Shown here: piece after piece, positions 51,721 to 62,010 of the stretch
Position numbering within the stretch: the first letter of the stretch is position 1
Layout: each line of letters starts with the position of its first letter
Assembly (NCBI GenBank): GCA_013426805.1
Contig: JACDZG010000013.1
Span: 23,887-87,886 of the forward strand
Length of the DNA: 64,000 bases
Direction: 5' to 3'
Origin: Chromatiaceae bacterium
GTDB taxonomy: Bacteria > Pseudomonadota > Gammaproteobacteria > Chromatiales > Chromatiaceae
The notes under the pieces: model-generated
Seen by the model: only the letters and a program-made list of their open reading frames with translations
Told to the model about the DNA's origin: nothing
Databases searched by the model: none
Translations under genes and position numbers: made by a program

Positions 51721-52526
51721 CAGGCGGCCTCCGGAAGGTCGATCTCGACGACATCGCCTTGCATCCTGAAGCGCAGATCGCCGCGACGATTGAGATCCCC
51801 GAGGGTTTGGATGACCTCTGATGAATCGATTCCGAGCAATCTGAATACGGGGGATTTCACCAGATCCAGAAATGGGGTGCCGACCAACCGCAATGCGGTC
51901 ACGATCAGTCGAACCGGTGCGCCGTAAAGGGACGGTCGGACGGTTCTCTTACGCATGGCACCCACAGCCAGCCCGAAATCACGAATGCTGGCGCAGTATT
52001 TCTGGGTAACGGCGCGCGTGGTCTCCTCGGACCAGTCGAGCACTTCAGGATGCTGCTCGGCAGAGCGCACGAGAAAGGCCCGGACATCCGCCACCCGAAC
52101 CTCCATGGGTGCTCGGCGAAGCAGTGGGAACAGCCAGTCCATCCCAAGGTCTGCGACCAGACGGTCATTCAGCGCGAACAACACATAGGCAGTCAGGGTA
52201 CGCTCGGTCTCGGAACCACTGCGCTGCCATTGCGCCCAGAACGCTGCAAAGAGCGAATCGCTCGCATCAAGCCGATAGCGAGAACGCAGTTCCTTCCACA
52301 GTTTGCGGCGGGAAGCGACTGAGGACCGCGCCAGGCAGTTGTCGTCGACGACCAGGCCGCGGTAACGCTCTGCGGTTAGGGCAGTAGCTTGGGCCTCCAG
52401 GAGCAGGCGAAAATCCGTGTACAGCGCGGACCGCGCAGACAGGCGAGAGTAATAGGGTGCGCCGGGATCGAGCCCGGGAACCCGCGTTGCTTGGGGACGC
52501 ACGCCCCCGGCGGCTGAGGTAGCCAC
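51720..52526 (-). CDS. brxA: BREX protein BrxA (DUF1819, NusB-like)
   Basis: A 268-aa helical protein. YSRLSARSALYTDFRLLL and DNCLARSSVASRRKLWKELR are typical of BrxA, and RVADVRAFLVRSAEQHP followed by SEETTRAVTQKYCASIRDFGL completes the fold. BrxA is NusB-like and binds DNA in a studied homolog. It starts two bases after the HTH gene. Confidence 0.9.
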   Translation of the reverse strand: MATSAAGGVRPQATRVPGLDPGAPYYSRLSARSALYTDFRLLLEAQATALTAERYRGLVVDDNCLARSSVASRRKLWKELRSRYRLDASDSLFAAFWAQWQRSGSETERTLTAYVLFALNDRLVADLGMDWLFPLLRRAPMEVRVADVRAFLVRSAEQHPEVLDWSEETTRAVTQKYCASIRDFGLAVGAMRKRTVRPSLYGAPVRLIVTALRLVGTPFLDLVKSPVFRLLGIDSSEVIQTLGDLNRRGDLRFRMQGDVVEIDLPEAA

Positions 52527-52528
52527 GG

Positions 52529-52747
52529 CTAGTCATTCCCGGGGGGCGCGGGCTCAGGCTCACTGCCAGGCGACTCGGTGCCCCTGGCCTTAACCCAAGC
52601 GTCTACGTCGGACAACTGGGCTTTCCAGAGTCGACCAATCTTTTGCGCAGGCAGCCCCCTGCGGTCGATCCAACGGTACACGGAGTCCTTGGTGATGCCG
52701 AGGTCGTTTGCTGCGTCGTCAACGGAAACCCAGGGTTCGGTCGGCAT
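52529..52747 (-). CDS. Excisionase-type helix-turn-helix protein at the head of BREX
   Basis: A 72-aa DNA-binding protein: WVSVDDAANDLGITKDSVYRWI then RRGLPAQKIGRLWKAQ is the MerR-like helix-turn-helix seen in Xis/HTH_17 proteins. The C-terminus (GTESPGSEPEPAPPGND) is disordered. Many BREX loci start with a WYL-domain regulator (BrxR); none is here, so this may be the transcriptional regulator, or a relic of an integrated element. It abuts brxA. Confidence 0.8.
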   Translation of the reverse strand: MPTEPWVSVDDAANDLGITKDSVYRWIDRRGLPAQKIGRLWKAQLSDVDAWVKARGTESPGSEPEPAPPGND

Positions 52748-53113
52748 TGGATGCTCGTTTCTTCAGGGCATGGGGTCGTGTCGCAGGGCACGGGCGCCAT
52801 CGGGGCTGACCAGCCGCGCCCGCGGTTCCCCCGCGCCCCATTGTTGGCCTCCTGGCGCCTCTATTATGCAGTTTCTTACAGGCAAAAGTCTTTTACGATC
52901 GCACAAACGCGGTTTGTCAGCGTGCGGATGGGAACGGGTGCCTCTCGTCGAGTCGCGGTTTCGGAGCTTGCGACGGCTTGACTTACAGGCGGGCGGGACG
53001 AGTCGAGAAAAGCGTTGGCGTTCGTCCGCAACCCGGCCAGATATGGGGGCGGGTAAGGGTCGCCACTGCCGGCCGGGTTGCCGACCCGCAGTAGCGCAGC
53101 GCCATATGCTGCG
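52748..53113. promoter_or_regulatory. Intergenic region upstream of the BREX operon
   Basis: A 366-base region without a convincing gene. On the minus strand, CATAAT (52868-52863) could be a -10 element about 115 bases before the HTH start, with a poor -35. Its left end runs into an inverted repeat at 53088-53120. Confidence 0.35.
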
Positions 53114-53120
53114 CTACTGC
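53088..53120. terminator. Inverted repeat at the 3' end of the yheT-like gene
   Basis: Perfect 13-base arms GCAGTAGCGCAGC / GCTGCGCTACTGC, seven-base loop. It overlaps the last codons of the minus-strand hydrolase gene and may terminate its transcript or be a REP element. Confidence 0.5.
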
Positions 53121-54097
53121 GCCCGACGTGCTTCCCCAAGAAATTCCAAAATCCGTCCCTCCACCCAATACACCGGCCGCCAGGGCCGATTGCCGGCGAC
53201 GAAGCCGACATGACCGCCGTGACGGGTGAGTTCCAGGGTGACCGCCGGCCCGAGTTCGTGCGCGAACGGGACCGTGGACGGGAACATGAAGGGGTCGTCC
53301 TGCGCATGGATGATCAGGGTCGGGGTGGTGATGCGGGGCAGGAATTGACGGCAACTGGCGCGGGTGTAGTAGTCGAAGACTCCGGCGAAGCCGCACAGCG
53401 GGGCGGTCACCTGATCGTCGAACTGATTAAAGCTGTGAATGGCGGCGATGTCCAGGTCCAAGGGGCAGGGGAGGGCGGCGAACTTGCGCCGGAAGGCCTG
53501 CTTGAGCTTATCGACCAGGTAGCGGCGATAGAACCGCGAGGCGCCCAAGTCCAACCGCAGCATGGCGTCGCGCAGGACGAAGGGGACCGACACCGCGATG
53601 CCGACGCCGAGCAGCGGGGCGCGGTCCCCGGTTTCGCCGCCGCGCTCACCCAGGTATTTGAGCAACAGGTTGCCGCCGAGTGAGAAGCCGATGGCGGCCA
53701 GGGGGAAGCCTTCAGGGTCTTGGGCCAGGTGGGTGAGGACCTCGTGCAGATCCTCACTGGCTCCCGAGTGGTAGGAGCGCGCCAGCCGGTTGGGCTCACC
53801 CGAGCAGCCGCGCAGGTGCATGAAGATCGGCTGGTAGCCCGCGCCGCTGAGGGCGTCGAGCAGGCTGCCGGCATAGTGCGACTGCAGGTCGCCTTCCAGT
53901 CCGTGGATCACCAGGACCCGCGGGCCGGAGCCCGCGCCCACGGCGAGATCGATGAAGTCGCCGTCCGCCAGCTCGATGCGCCGCCGGGTGAGTTGCAGGC
54001 GCGGACGCTGGCGCGCCAGGCTGGGCCAGATGGTCTGGAGGTGCGGTCCCGGCAGCCACCAGGCCGCGCGGAAGCTGCTTGCGATGATCCGGCCCAT
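53114..54097 (-). CDS. yheT: YheT-like alpha/beta hydrolase
   Basis: A 327-aa hydrolase of the AB-hydrolase 4 (YheT/EMB8) family. PGPHLQTIWPSL is the characteristic opening; VIHGLEGDLQSHYAG forms the oxyanion loop; the nucleophile is in AIGFSLGGNLLLKYLG; TRHGGHVGFVAG provides the catalytic His. The natural substrate of YheT is unclear (esterase-like). The ATG at 54097 has GGAG seven bases before it; the longer start at 54139 is less likely. It is divergent from tolC. Confidence 0.87.
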   Translation of the reverse strand: MGRIIASSFRAAWWLPGPHLQTIWPSLARQRPRLQLTRRRIELADGDFIDLAVGAGSGPRVLVIHGLEGDLQSHYAGSLLDALSGAGYQPIFMHLRGCSGEPNRLARSYHSGASEDLHEVLTHLAQDPEGFPLAAIGFSLGGNLLLKYLGERGGETGDRAPLLGVGIAVSVPFVLRDAMLRLDLGASRFYRRYLVDKLKQAFRRKFAALPCPLDLDIAAIHSFNQFDDQVTAPLCGFAGVFDYYTRASCRQFLPRITTPTLIIHAQDDPFMFPSTVPFAHELGPAVTLELTRHGGHVGFVAGNRPWRPVYWVEGRILEFLGEARRAQ

Positions 54098-54427
54098 GGG
54101 GTGCTCCGGTTGGTCGGGGTCGTTTGCGAGAGAGAACAACGCGTCGGATCACCGCGCTCAGGACGTTGCGCATGGAGGGCTGTCGGGCCGCGCGGTCGCA
54201 TTCGGGGTGGTTGATGATACGCGCACAGGGTCATGGTAATCTCGGCGACGGCCGGGCCGACAGCACCGCTCCGTCGGTCCGGCGGCTGAGCCGGTCGTCG
54301 CGGCGCCCCATGCACTATAGTCACGCGCGCCATGCCCCTTGACGTTGAGCCGGATCGCCCTCGTCGCCTATACTCGCAAGCCTTGAGGGGCAACTCCTCC
54401 AGCCGCCCTTGCGCCAGGAATTTTCAG
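54098..54427. promoter_or_regulatory. Divergent promoter region of yheT-like and tolC genes
   Basis: A 330-base region without a convincing gene. TATAGT at 54316-54321 may be a -10 hexamer for tolC; no good -35 was seen. AGGA precedes the tolC ATG. Confidence 0.35.
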
Positions 54428-55786
54428 ATGCGGAAACCTCTTACCTTGCTGATCGCGGCCCTGTTGGCTGGGCCTGCGGCCTTGGTCACGCCTGCGGCCC
54501 GCGCCGACGATCTGCTTCAGATCTACGACATCGCCGTGCAAAGTGACCCGTTGCTGCGCGAGGCCGAGCAGCGACTCTTCGCCACCAAGGAGATCGAGCC
54601 CCAGGCGAGGGCTCTGCTCCTGCCCAATGTCGCGGTGCAGGGGACCGCCGATTACAACAACGTTACGTTGAGTGGTCGGGGTGTCACCGGCGGCAACCGT
54701 GCCGACAGCTTCGTGACCCAGGGCGTTCAGGCAGTGGTCAATCAAACCGTCTACAATCGCGCCAACTGGATGACCCTGAAGCAGACGGGTGACACCATCG
54801 CTCAGGCGGAAGCGCAATACCGCAACGCACAAATCGAACTCATGGTGCGCACCACGCAAGCCTACTTCGATGTGCTGCAGGCGGCGGATGCGGTGACCGT
54901 ATCGGAGGCGCTGGTGCGCGCGGACGAGCGTCAGTTGGAACAGTCCAAGCAGCGCTTCGAGGTCGGGCTGGTTGCCATCACCGATGTCAACGACAGTCAG
55001 GCGTCTTACGATCGGTCCAAGGCCAATCTGATTACCGCCAAGCGTACCCTGGACAATGCCTGGGAGGCCCTGCGGGTGATCGTGGGACCCTTGACCGTGC
55101 CGCTGGCCAGACTGGGCGACACCTTGCCGTTGGCGCCGCCGGAACCCAATGATGTTCAGGCCTGGGCGGACAGCGCCCGGCGCAACAACTTCGGCATCAT
55201 CGCGTCCACCGAGGCGGTGGCGGCCGCCAAGCTGCAGATCGAGATCGCGAAGTCGGGCTTCTACCCGACCCTGGGACTTCAGGCGGGTTACGACATCGCC
55301 CGCTCCGGAGCCGAGTTCAACACCGACTCGAATACGGCTTTTGTCGGCTTGACCCTGAACGTTCCGATCTATCAGGGCGGTGCGGTGGTCTCCCAAACCC
55401 GTGAGGCCGGCTACAATTTCCGTGCCGCTCAGGATCAACTGGACCAAACCCGCCGTCAGGTCGATCAGCAGGTCAAAGACGCTTTCCGCGGCATCATTTC
55501 CAGCATTGAGGACGTGAAGGCCCGTCAGGCCGCGGTCGTCTCGGCCCGCTCCTCGCTGGAGTCCACCGAGGCGGGTCTGGAGGTCGGCACCCGCACCCAG
55601 GTCGACGTGCTCAACGCCCAGCGGCAGCTGTTTCAGGCCGAGTTCGACTATCTCGCGTCGCGGTATACCTACATCATCAACGGGGTCAAGCTTCATCAGG
55701 CGACCAGCACGCTGAGCCGGGATGTTCTGGCCAAGGGCAATGCCTGGCTGAAACCGAGTGATCTGGTGCCGCCGCCGGCGTACTAG
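54428..55786 (+). CDS. tolC: TolC-family outer-membrane channel
   Basis: A 452-aa precursor. Signal peptide [20 protein letters not shown] with cleavage near ARADD; the start at 54428 is chosen for it over the upstream ATG at 54332. The mature chain has the TolC alternation of long helices and beta strands: [34 protein letters not shown] and [20 protein letters not shown]. TolC proteins make the outer-membrane exit for drug pumps and type I secretion. No inner-membrane pump or adaptor gene is adjacent. The chorismate synthase gene follows three bases after the stop. Confidence 0.9.
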   Translation: MRKPLTLLIAALLAGPAALVTPAARADDLLQIYDIAVQSDPLLREAEQRLFATKEIEPQARALLLPNVAVQGTADYNNVTLSGRGVTGGNRADSFVTQGVQAVVNQTVYNRANWMTLKQTGDTIAQAEAQYRNAQIELMVRTTQAYFDVLQAADAVTVSEALVRADERQLEQSKQRFEVGLVAITDVNDSQASYDRSKANLITAKRTLDNAWEALRVIVGPLTVPLARLGDTLPLAPPEPNDVQAWADSARRNNFGIIASTEAVAAAKLQIEIAKSGFYPTLGLQAGYDIARSGAEFNTDSNTAFVGLTLNVPIYQGGAVVSQTREAGYNFRAAQDQLDQTRRQVDQQVKDAFRGIISSIEDVKARQAAVVSARSSLESTEAGLEVGTRTQVDVLNAQRQLFQAEFDYLASRYTYIINGVKLHQATSTLSRDVLAKGNAWLKPSDLVPPPAY

Positions 55787-55788
55787 AA

Positions 55789-56910
55789 ATGTCCGGCAAT
55801 AGTTTTGGAAGACTTTTCGTGGTTACCGGTTTTGGTGAGAGTCACGGCCCGGCGATCGGCGGCGTGGTGGACGGCTGTCCGCCCGGACTGGCGCTGTGCG
55901 AAGCGGATCTGCAGCGCGATCTGGATCGGCGTAAGCCGGGGCAGTCGCGGCACACCACGCAACGCCGCGAGTCGGATCGGGTCGAGCTCCTCTCCGGTGT
56001 CTTCGCGGGGATCACCACGGGAGTACCGATCGGGCTGCTGATCCGCAATGAGGATCAGCGCTCCAAGGACTATGCCGAGATCGCCGCCCGGTACCGGCCG
56101 GGCCACGCCGATTACACCTACGATCAGAAATACGGCCGTCGCGACTACCGCGGCGGCGGACGCTCCTCGGCGCGCGAGACCGCGGTGCGGGTGGCGGCCG
56201 GGGCCATCGCCAAGAAATACCTGGCCGAGCGGTACGGCGTCCTGGTGCGTGGTTATCTCTCCCAGTTGGGGCCGATCCGACCCCAGGGGTTTGCCTGGGA
56301 CCAGGTGGAACAGAACCCCTTTTTCTGCCCCTGTGCCGACACCGTGCCCGTGCTGGAAGCCTTCATGGACGCGCTGCGCAAGGAGGGCAACTCCATCGGC
56401 GCGGCGGTGACCGTGGTGGCCAGCGGCGTACCGGCCGGCTGGGGTGAGCCCATCTTCGACCGGCTGGACGCGGACATCGCCCATGCGTTGATGAGTATCA
56501 ACGCGGTCAAGGGGGTGGAGATCGGCGCCGGCTTCGGCTGTATCGAACAGAAGGGGACCGAGCATCGCGACGAGTTGACTCCGGGCGGATTCCTGTCGAA
56601 CAACGCGGGTGGTATCCTGGGCGGCATCTCGTCCGGGCAGTCGATCATCGCCCGGATGGCGCTGAAACCGACCTCCAGCATCCGCTTACCGGGGCGCACC
56701 ATCGACACCGAGGGCCGGCTCGCCGAGGTCGTGACCACCGGCCGTCATGACCCCTGCGTCGGCATCCGTGCCACCCCCATCGCCGAGGCCATGCTGGCGC
56801 TGGTCCTGATGGATCATTGCCTGCGCCAGCGCGGCCAGAACGCCGATGTGACCCCGCCGACGCGGTCGATCCCCGCCGCGGCGCCGCCCGGCGCCGCCGA
56901 CGCGCCATGA
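55789..56910 (+). CDS. aroC: Chorismate synthase AroC
   Basis: A 373-aa enzyme that converts 5-enolpyruvylshikimate-3-phosphate to chorismate with reduced FMN, last step of the shikimate pathway. Motifs: [48 protein letters not shown], and [14 protein letters not shown]. The C-terminus adds a Pro/Ala tail of about 20 residues. It follows tolC directly. Confidence 0.96.
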   Translation: MSGNSFGRLFVVTGFGESHGPAIGGVVDGCPPGLALCEADLQRDLDRRKPGQSRHTTQRRESDRVELLSGVFAGITTGVPIGLLIRNEDQRSKDYAEIAARYRPGHADYTYDQKYGRRDYRGGGRSSARETAVRVAAGAIAKKYLAERYGVLVRGYLSQLGPIRPQGFAWDQVEQNPFFCPCADTVPVLEAFMDALRKEGNSIGAAVTVVASGVPAGWGEPIFDRLDADIAHALMSINAVKGVEIGAGFGCIEQKGTEHRDELTPGGFLSNNAGGILGGISSGQSIIARMALKPTSSIRLPGRTIDTEGRLAEVVTTGRHDPCVGIRATPIAEAMLALVLMDHCLRQRGQNADVTPPTRSIPAAAPPGAADAP

Positions 56911-56947
56911 CCTTGGGCGCCGTCCACCGCCCATCACTCCCCGGCGG

Positions 56948-58111
56948 ATGACCGCACGTGCCGCCGCCGGGCTGCCGTACTGGCGGCTCTCGGCCTATTA
57001 CCTTTTCTATTTCGCCGCACTCGGCGCGCTGGTTCCTTACTGGGGTCTGTTTCTCCAATCCCGCGGGTTCAATGCCCTGGCCGTCGGCCAGTTGATGGCC
57101 ATCCTGGCGATCACCAAAGTCATTGCCCCGATGCTCTGGGGACACCTGGTCGACCGTTCCGGGCAGCGTATGCCCCTGGTGCGCCAAGCCTCACTGGGGG
57201 CGATCCTGGTGTTCGGTGTCGTCTTCATCGCCGACGGCTTCTGGCCCATGGCGGTGGCCATGACCCTGTTCAGCTTTTTCTGGAATGCCTCGTTGCCGCA
57301 GGTGGAGGCGGTTACCTTCAATCACCTGGGCGCGCGTGTCGCGCGCTATGCCCTGGTGCGGGTTTGGGGGTCGGTCGGTTTCATTCTGGTCGTCGGGGTG
57401 CTGGGGTTGCACCTAGAACAGGCGCCGTTCTGCGTCGTGCCGGTGTGGGTCCTGGCACTGTACGTCGGGGTCTGGATTAGTTCTTTGTGGATCCCGGACT
57501 GCCCTTCGGCCACGACGAGCGGCCCGGCACCTTCGCTGCGTGGATTGCTGCGCCGGCCCGAGGTCCTGGCTTTCCTGGCCGCCTGCTTCCTGATGCAGTT
57601 GAGTCACGGCACTTATTACGCGTTTTACTCCATTCATCTCAAGGATGCGGGTTACACGACCGGTGCGGTGGGCGCCCTGTGGGTGCTGGGGGTAGGGGCG
57701 GAGGTGCTGGTCTTTTTGGTCATGCACCGGCTGTTGGAACGTTTCGGGGCACGCCGGGTGTTGATCATGAGTCTTGCCCTGGCGGTGGTCCGGTGGCTGC
57801 TGATCGGCGCCTGTGTCGAGTTCGTCGCCGTTCAGGTCGTTGCGCAGTGTCTGCACGCGGCCACGTTTGGCGCGTTTCATGCATCCGCAATCCATATGGT
57901 TCACCACTATTTTCCTGGGCCGACCCAGGGGCGGGGCCAAGCCATCTATAACAGCCTGAGCTTTGGTGCCGGCGGCGCCCTTGGGAGCCTGATCGGCGGC
58001 CTGCTCTGGACCACGCCGGGACCCTTCGCCGCCTTCGGCGTCGGGGCTGCCGCCGCGGCGATCGGCCTCTGGGCCGTGTGGCGCTGGGTGGACCTCGGAC
58101 ATCGGTACTGA
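56948..58111 (+). CDS. MFS transporter (HcaT/nucleoside-H+ symporter-like)
   Basis: A 387-aa membrane protein with about 12 helices. The opening YWRLSAYYLFYFAALGALVPYWG and the motif GHLVDRSGQRMPLVRQ fit the HcaT-like (3-phenylpropionate permease type) branch of the major facilitator family. EVLVFLVMHRLLERFGARR starts the second half. The substrate cannot be read from sequence. It follows aroC by 37 bases, so may be in the same transcript. Confidence 0.8.
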   Translation: MTARAAAGLPYWRLSAYYLFYFAALGALVPYWGLFLQSRGFNALAVGQLMAILAITKVIAPMLWGHLVDRSGQRMPLVRQASLGAILVFGVVFIADGFWPMAVAMTLFSFFWNASLPQVEAVTFNHLGARVARYALVRVWGSVGFILVVGVLGLHLEQAPFCVVPVWVLALYVGVWISSLWIPDCPSATTSGPAPSLRGLLRRPEVLAFLAACFLMQLSHGTYYAFYSIHLKDAGYTTGAVGALWVLGVGAEVLVFLVMHRLLERFGARRVLIMSLALAVVRWLLIGACVEFVAVQVVAQCLHAATFGAFHASAIHMVHHYFPGPTQGRGQAIYNSLSFGAGGALGSLIGGLLWTTPGPFAAFGVGAAAAAIGLWAVWRWVDLGHRY

Positions 58112-58388
58112 ACGGGTTGCCGCCGGCGTTTCGCTGCCGATTGGCGGCCGCCGTTTTTCTGATTTGAGACCTGATTCGCCATTTGCGTTGCCGCTTTAGT
58201 GTCGTAATATGCGCCAAACGACAGACTAACAATGACCTTTGTTAATTCCGTTAATACTTTCTGTCAATCCTAAGACAGCAATCGGATAGTGTACGCGCGG
58301 GGCTGAGGCTGATCTCGCCCGTGCAGCGGTCCATCCGAACCTGGCGTAGCGGCATACATTGGTTTATTACTAAGGAACTTACCCTATC

Positions 58389-60503
58389 ATGTCAGATTCC
58401 AGAACCTATCCGATCCTTCCCGGCCGCCGTTATCCGCCGGGTGCCACGGTCGAAGAAACCGGTGTGAACTTCTCGGTCTACAGCCGTCACGCGGTCGGGG
58501 CCGAACTGTTGCTTTACGCCGCGGCGGACAGTGACAAGCCCTTTCAGGTGATCCGGCTCGACCCGGAGAACAATCACAGCTTCTTTTCCTGGCATGTTCT
58601 GGTCGTCGATCTGCCCCCAGGCACCCACTACACCTGGCGTATGGATGGACCCAATGACCCGCGCGGACACGGCTGGTGCTTCGATCCCGGTATCGAACTC
58701 CTGGACCCCTGGGCGCGCGCAGTCAACGTGTCCGGCTGGGACCGCTGGCGCCGCCAGAACGAAGGAGTGCAGCCGCACGACTCGCCGCGTGCCGTCGTGC
58801 TCGCCGACGAGTACCACTGGTGCGGAGATACGCCGATCCGCGTGTCCTCGGAGCAGATGATTATCTATGAGATGCATGTGGGCGGTTTCACCCGGCACCC
58901 GTCGTCCGGCGTGCAGCACCCCGGCACCTTCTCCGGACTGATCGAGAAGGTGCAATACCTGCAGGATTTGGGTGTCACCCACGTCGAGCTGATGCCGGTG
59001 ATGGCCTTCGACGAGCAGGACGTGCCGGAGGCGGTCTGGACCTCGGGCTTGCGTAACTATTGGGGTTACAGCAGCTTCGGCTTCTTCTCGCCGCACCCCG
59101 GCTATTGCGTGACCCCGGAGCAGGGCAGTCACCGGCGGGAGTTCAGAGACATGGTGCGCACGCTGCACCAGGCCGGTATCGGGGTCATCATGGACGTGGT
59201 CTTCAACCATACCTGCGAGGGTAACGGGCGCGGTCCGACCCTGTCCTTCAAGGGGTTCGGCAACGAGACCTTCTACTGCCTGGATCAGCTCGACAAGACC
59301 ATCTATCTGGACTTCACCGGCTGCGGCAACACCGTCAGCGCCAATCACCCCTTCGTCGCACGCTACATCCTGGACTGCCTGGAGTATTGGGTGCGCGAGA
59401 TGCATGTCGACGGCTTCCGTTTCGACCTGGCAAGCGCCATGGCGCGCGACGCCAACGGGTATCCGATGGAGCATCCGCCGGTGCTCTGGGGGATCGAACT
59501 CTCGGACACCCTGGCGGCCAGCAAGATCATCGCCGAAGCCTGGGACGCGGCCGGCCTCTATCAGGTCGGATCATTCCCCGGCTATCGCTGGATGGAGTGG
59601 AACGGCCGCTACCGGGACAGCATCCGCCGGTTCGTGCGCGGTGATACCGGCATGATCCCGGAAGTGGCGACCCGGCTCGCCGGCAGCAGCGATCTCTACG
59701 GTGCCAACCTGCGCCAGCCGATCAACAGCATCAACTTCGTCACCTGTCACGACGGCTTCACCCTGTGGGACCTGGTTTCCTACCACACCAAGCGTAACGC
59801 GGCCAACCGCGAGGGCAACCGCGATGGTAACAATGACAATCTGAGTTGGAATTGCGGAGTCGAGGGCGAGACCACCGACGCCGAGGTCCTGGCGCTGCGG
59901 CGGCGTCAGGCCAAGAACCTGTTGACCCTGCTGTTCATCAGTCAGGGTATCCCGATGCTGCTGGCCGGCGACGAGGTGCTGCGCGGACAATCCGGCAACA
60001 ACAACGCCTGGTGCCAGGACAACCCAATCGGCTGGTTCGACTGGTCGCTGGTCGAGACCAACCGCGAACACCTGCGCTTCGTGCGCGGTCTGATCGCCTT
60101 GCGTAAGCGCCACCCCAGCCTGCGCCACCGCCGCTTTCTGGCCGGCCAGAGTCGCAACGGCGCCGACATGGCCGACGTCACTTGGCACGGCACCCAGGTC
60201 GGCGCCCCGCCCTGGGACGACCCCACCGCCCAGACGCTGTCCTTCACCCTGGCCCCGATCGAAGCCGATGAGCCGCCCGTGTACATCGCCATCAACATGG
60301 CCGCTGCCGCCCAACGCTTCGAATTGCCGGTCCTGCCGGGGCGGGTCTGGCATCGCGCGCTCGACACCGGCGGCGTCTCGCCGCTCGACGTGACGCGGCC
60401 CGAGGATCAGATTGCGCTCGAACCCGGGCCGTTGGTGCTGCGCTCGCGTAGCGTCGTCGTGCTGGAGAGCCGGCCGAATCGCGGGTATAGCCTGCGGAAC
60501 TGA
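58389..60503 (+). CDS. glgX: Glycogen debranching enzyme GlgX (isoamylase type)
   Basis: A 704-aa GH13 enzyme that hydrolyses alpha-1,6 branches of glycogen. An N-terminal CBM48-like domain (GATVEETGVNFSVYSRHA) is followed by the catalytic barrel: MDVVFNHTCEGN, DGFRFDLASAMARD (nucleophile Asp), IIAEAWDAAG (acid/base Glu) and FVTCHDGFTLWDLV. YWGYSSFGFFSPHPGY is typical of GlgX/TreX. Its length is normal. The 277-base region before it includes an A/T-rich stretch near 58190-58290 which probably contains its promoter. No other glycogen genes are in the window. Confidence 0.94.
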   Translation: MSDSRTYPILPGRRYPPGATVEETGVNFSVYSRHAVGAELLLYAAADSDKPFQVIRLDPENNHSFFSWHVLVVDLPPGTHYTWRMDGPNDPRGHGWCFDPGIELLDPWARAVNVSGWDRWRRQNEGVQPHDSPRAVVLADEYHWCGDTPIRVSSEQMIIYEMHVGGFTRHPSSGVQHPGTFSGLIEKVQYLQDLGVTHVELMPVMAFDEQDVPEAVWTSGLRNYWGYSSFGFFSPHPGYCVTPEQGSHRREFRDMVRTLHQAGIGVIMDVVFNHTCEGNGRGPTLSFKGFGNETFYCLDQLDKTIYLDFTGCGNTVSANHPFVARYILDCLEYWVREMHVDGFRFDLASAMARDANGYPMEHPPVLWGIELSDTLAASKIIAEAWDAAGLYQVGSFPGYRWMEWNGRYRDSIRRFVRGDTGMIPEVATRLAGSSDLYGANLRQPINSINFVTCHDGFTLWDLVSYHTKRNAANREGNRDGNNDNLSWNCGVEGETTDAEVLALRRRQAKNLLTLLFISQGIPMLLAGDEVLRGQSGNNNAWCQDNPIGWFDWSLVETNREHLRFVRGLIALRKRHPSLRHRRFLAGQSRNGADMADVTWHGTQVGAPPWDDPTAQTLSFTLAPIEADEPPVYIAINMAAAAQRFELPVLPGRVWHRALDTGGVSPLDVTRPEDQIALEPGPLVLRSRSVVVLESRPNRGYSLRN

Positions 60504-61738
60504 TCTCCAGGCAGACCTTTGGGCAGGCAGACCCTTGGGTGGGGGCGGGTTTGAAACCCGCCCTAATATGCCCTTCGAACCTGATATCCAGACCGACCTT
60601 TGGTGTAGGGGCGGGTTTCAAACCCGCCCTTTGTATGTCCGGTTATCACCTTCGACGGCGATAACGGTGAAGAAATAGCCGGCCCAACCGTAGGTCGGGT
60701 TAGCGCAGCGTAACCCGACAGCGGGCTGGCCTTGTGCCACTTGTTTTTGATACGCCAGCGATCCTCCCGTTGGAGCGGCCTCCGGCCGCGATGAGACGCG
60801 CGGGATGCCGCGGCCCCTCCCCAACCCGCCAATCGCTGTCTGATCGGGGATCATTCGCCACGGAAGAACACGGACAATCGACGCATGTCCGAATCTTTCC
60901 GTGTTCTTGTGTGTGTCTATCCGCGGGCCTTGATCAGCGATCCGGCCGGCCGCGATCGGTCGGCATCGCCGACCCGACGGTAAGACCGCGATCTGTGGGG
61001 TCCGCTGCGCGGACCAACGACCGTGCAGAGCGTGCGGTGGCCGGGACCATACTCAAGACCGCCGTCCCAGTGTCGGTCAGGCGGGGATATCGGCTCATCA
61101 TGGGCCGGTTGGCCCCGGCCATAGAAGCGGCTTCCAGCCGCTTCGCATGACGAGAGGGCGTGTTAACACGGGGCAGTCGCCAAAATCACCAAAACGTGAC
61201 ATTGATCACGGTTTGATGATTTTTCCGAACTTATACTTGAGCCGGCCTTTCTGTCGCCGTCGACGCGTTTGCGGGCCTAAGGTGGGGGTGATTGGTCTTG
61301 GTCACTGTTCCGGCAAGCGATGCTCAATTGGCGTACGAGGCTTCAGCCTTGGATGGCAGTCCAAGGCTGAAGCCTTGGGCTCCAGTTGGCGAAGCCGCGC
61401 CTGGCGGGAATATGACCAAGGTCAGCAGCGACGACCTCCGGATCTGGTCGGCGCGCATCCTGACGGCGGACAGCATAGCGCAGGTGCTCGACTGAGCGAG
61501 CAAGTGGTCTGAGAGGTTATGAAAGAAGGTAATGGGCTAGGCTCAATTAGACTCTTTTCCGCGTTCAATTTTGATTGAGCCTGGCCCCTTATCCCGGTCG
61601 ATTGCGCCCGCTTCCCCCAAAATAATAGTAGAACATATCCGCAGCGATGCCAACCCGCTTGCGCGTTCTGTTGACGGCCTGCACAGTTTCCCGAACTTCG
61701 GGGAGCGTCGGGCTTACCGAATCCCGGAGTCTCGCAAA
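60504..61738. repeat. Repeat-rich non-coding region (1.2 kb)
   Basis: Palindromes found: 60543-60563 and 60609-60629 (GGGCGGGTTT and its complement, odd centre base G then C), 60694-60719 (GTCGGGTTA ... TAACCCGAC), a half-copy 60772-60792 of the post-hybD repeat, 61000-61014 (GTCCGC-TGC-GCGGAC), and 61338-61375 (16-base arms AGGCTTCAGCCTTGGA). Near 61533-61587, GGGCTAGGCTCAATTAG and ATTGAGCCTGGCCCC form an imperfect inverted repeat. The frame ending at 61495 (ARILTADSIAQVLD) may be a relic of the C-terminus of an Rpn/DUF4351-type gene. No intact gene is seen. Confidence 0.65.
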
Positions 61739-62002
61739 TCACAGAAACGCTAGCCAAGCTGGCAGGTTGTCCAAGTCCACTACTGTTTTACCAATTGGGA
61801 CATCCTCAAGGTGAGCACGTAACTTGCGTCCAGTGCCATCCGCCATGTCCATAATCAAATTGAAATGCGAAGTGGTCGGAAACGCTATTGAAGCCTCTTT
61901 TTCTGCAGCAGTTCTATCAACGAACAAGGTGCCATCTTCTTCAGTGCGAAGGTTATCAAGTATCTCAACTGGAGTCCCCTGTTTAGCAACACCAAAGGTC
62001 AT
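61739..62002 (-). CDS. 87-aa protein at the end of the ATPase cassette
   Basis: Not recognised. FGVAKQGTPVEILDNLRTEE then LFVDRTAAEKEASIAFPTT and KTVVDLDNLPAWLAFL; a small mixed alpha/beta protein with no membrane helix. It starts eight bases after the ATPase stop, so it is probably co-transcribed. Base composition is less GC-rich than the flanks, as expected for recently acquired DNA. It has no clear ribosome site, which suggests coupling to the gene before it. Confidence 0.6.
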   Translation of the reverse strand: MTFGVAKQGTPVEILDNLRTEEDGTLFVDRTAAEKEASIAFPTTSHFNLIMDMADGTGRKLRAHLEDVPIGKTVVDLDNLPAWLAFL

Positions 62003-62010
62003 GGAGGATT

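Noticed and set aside
61292..61495. Frame ending in ARILTADSIAQVLD, similar to the C-terminus of Rpn/DUF4351-type proteins
   Set aside because: Only the last 20 or so residues look protein-like and the upstream part is inverted-repeat DNA; noted as a possible relic only.
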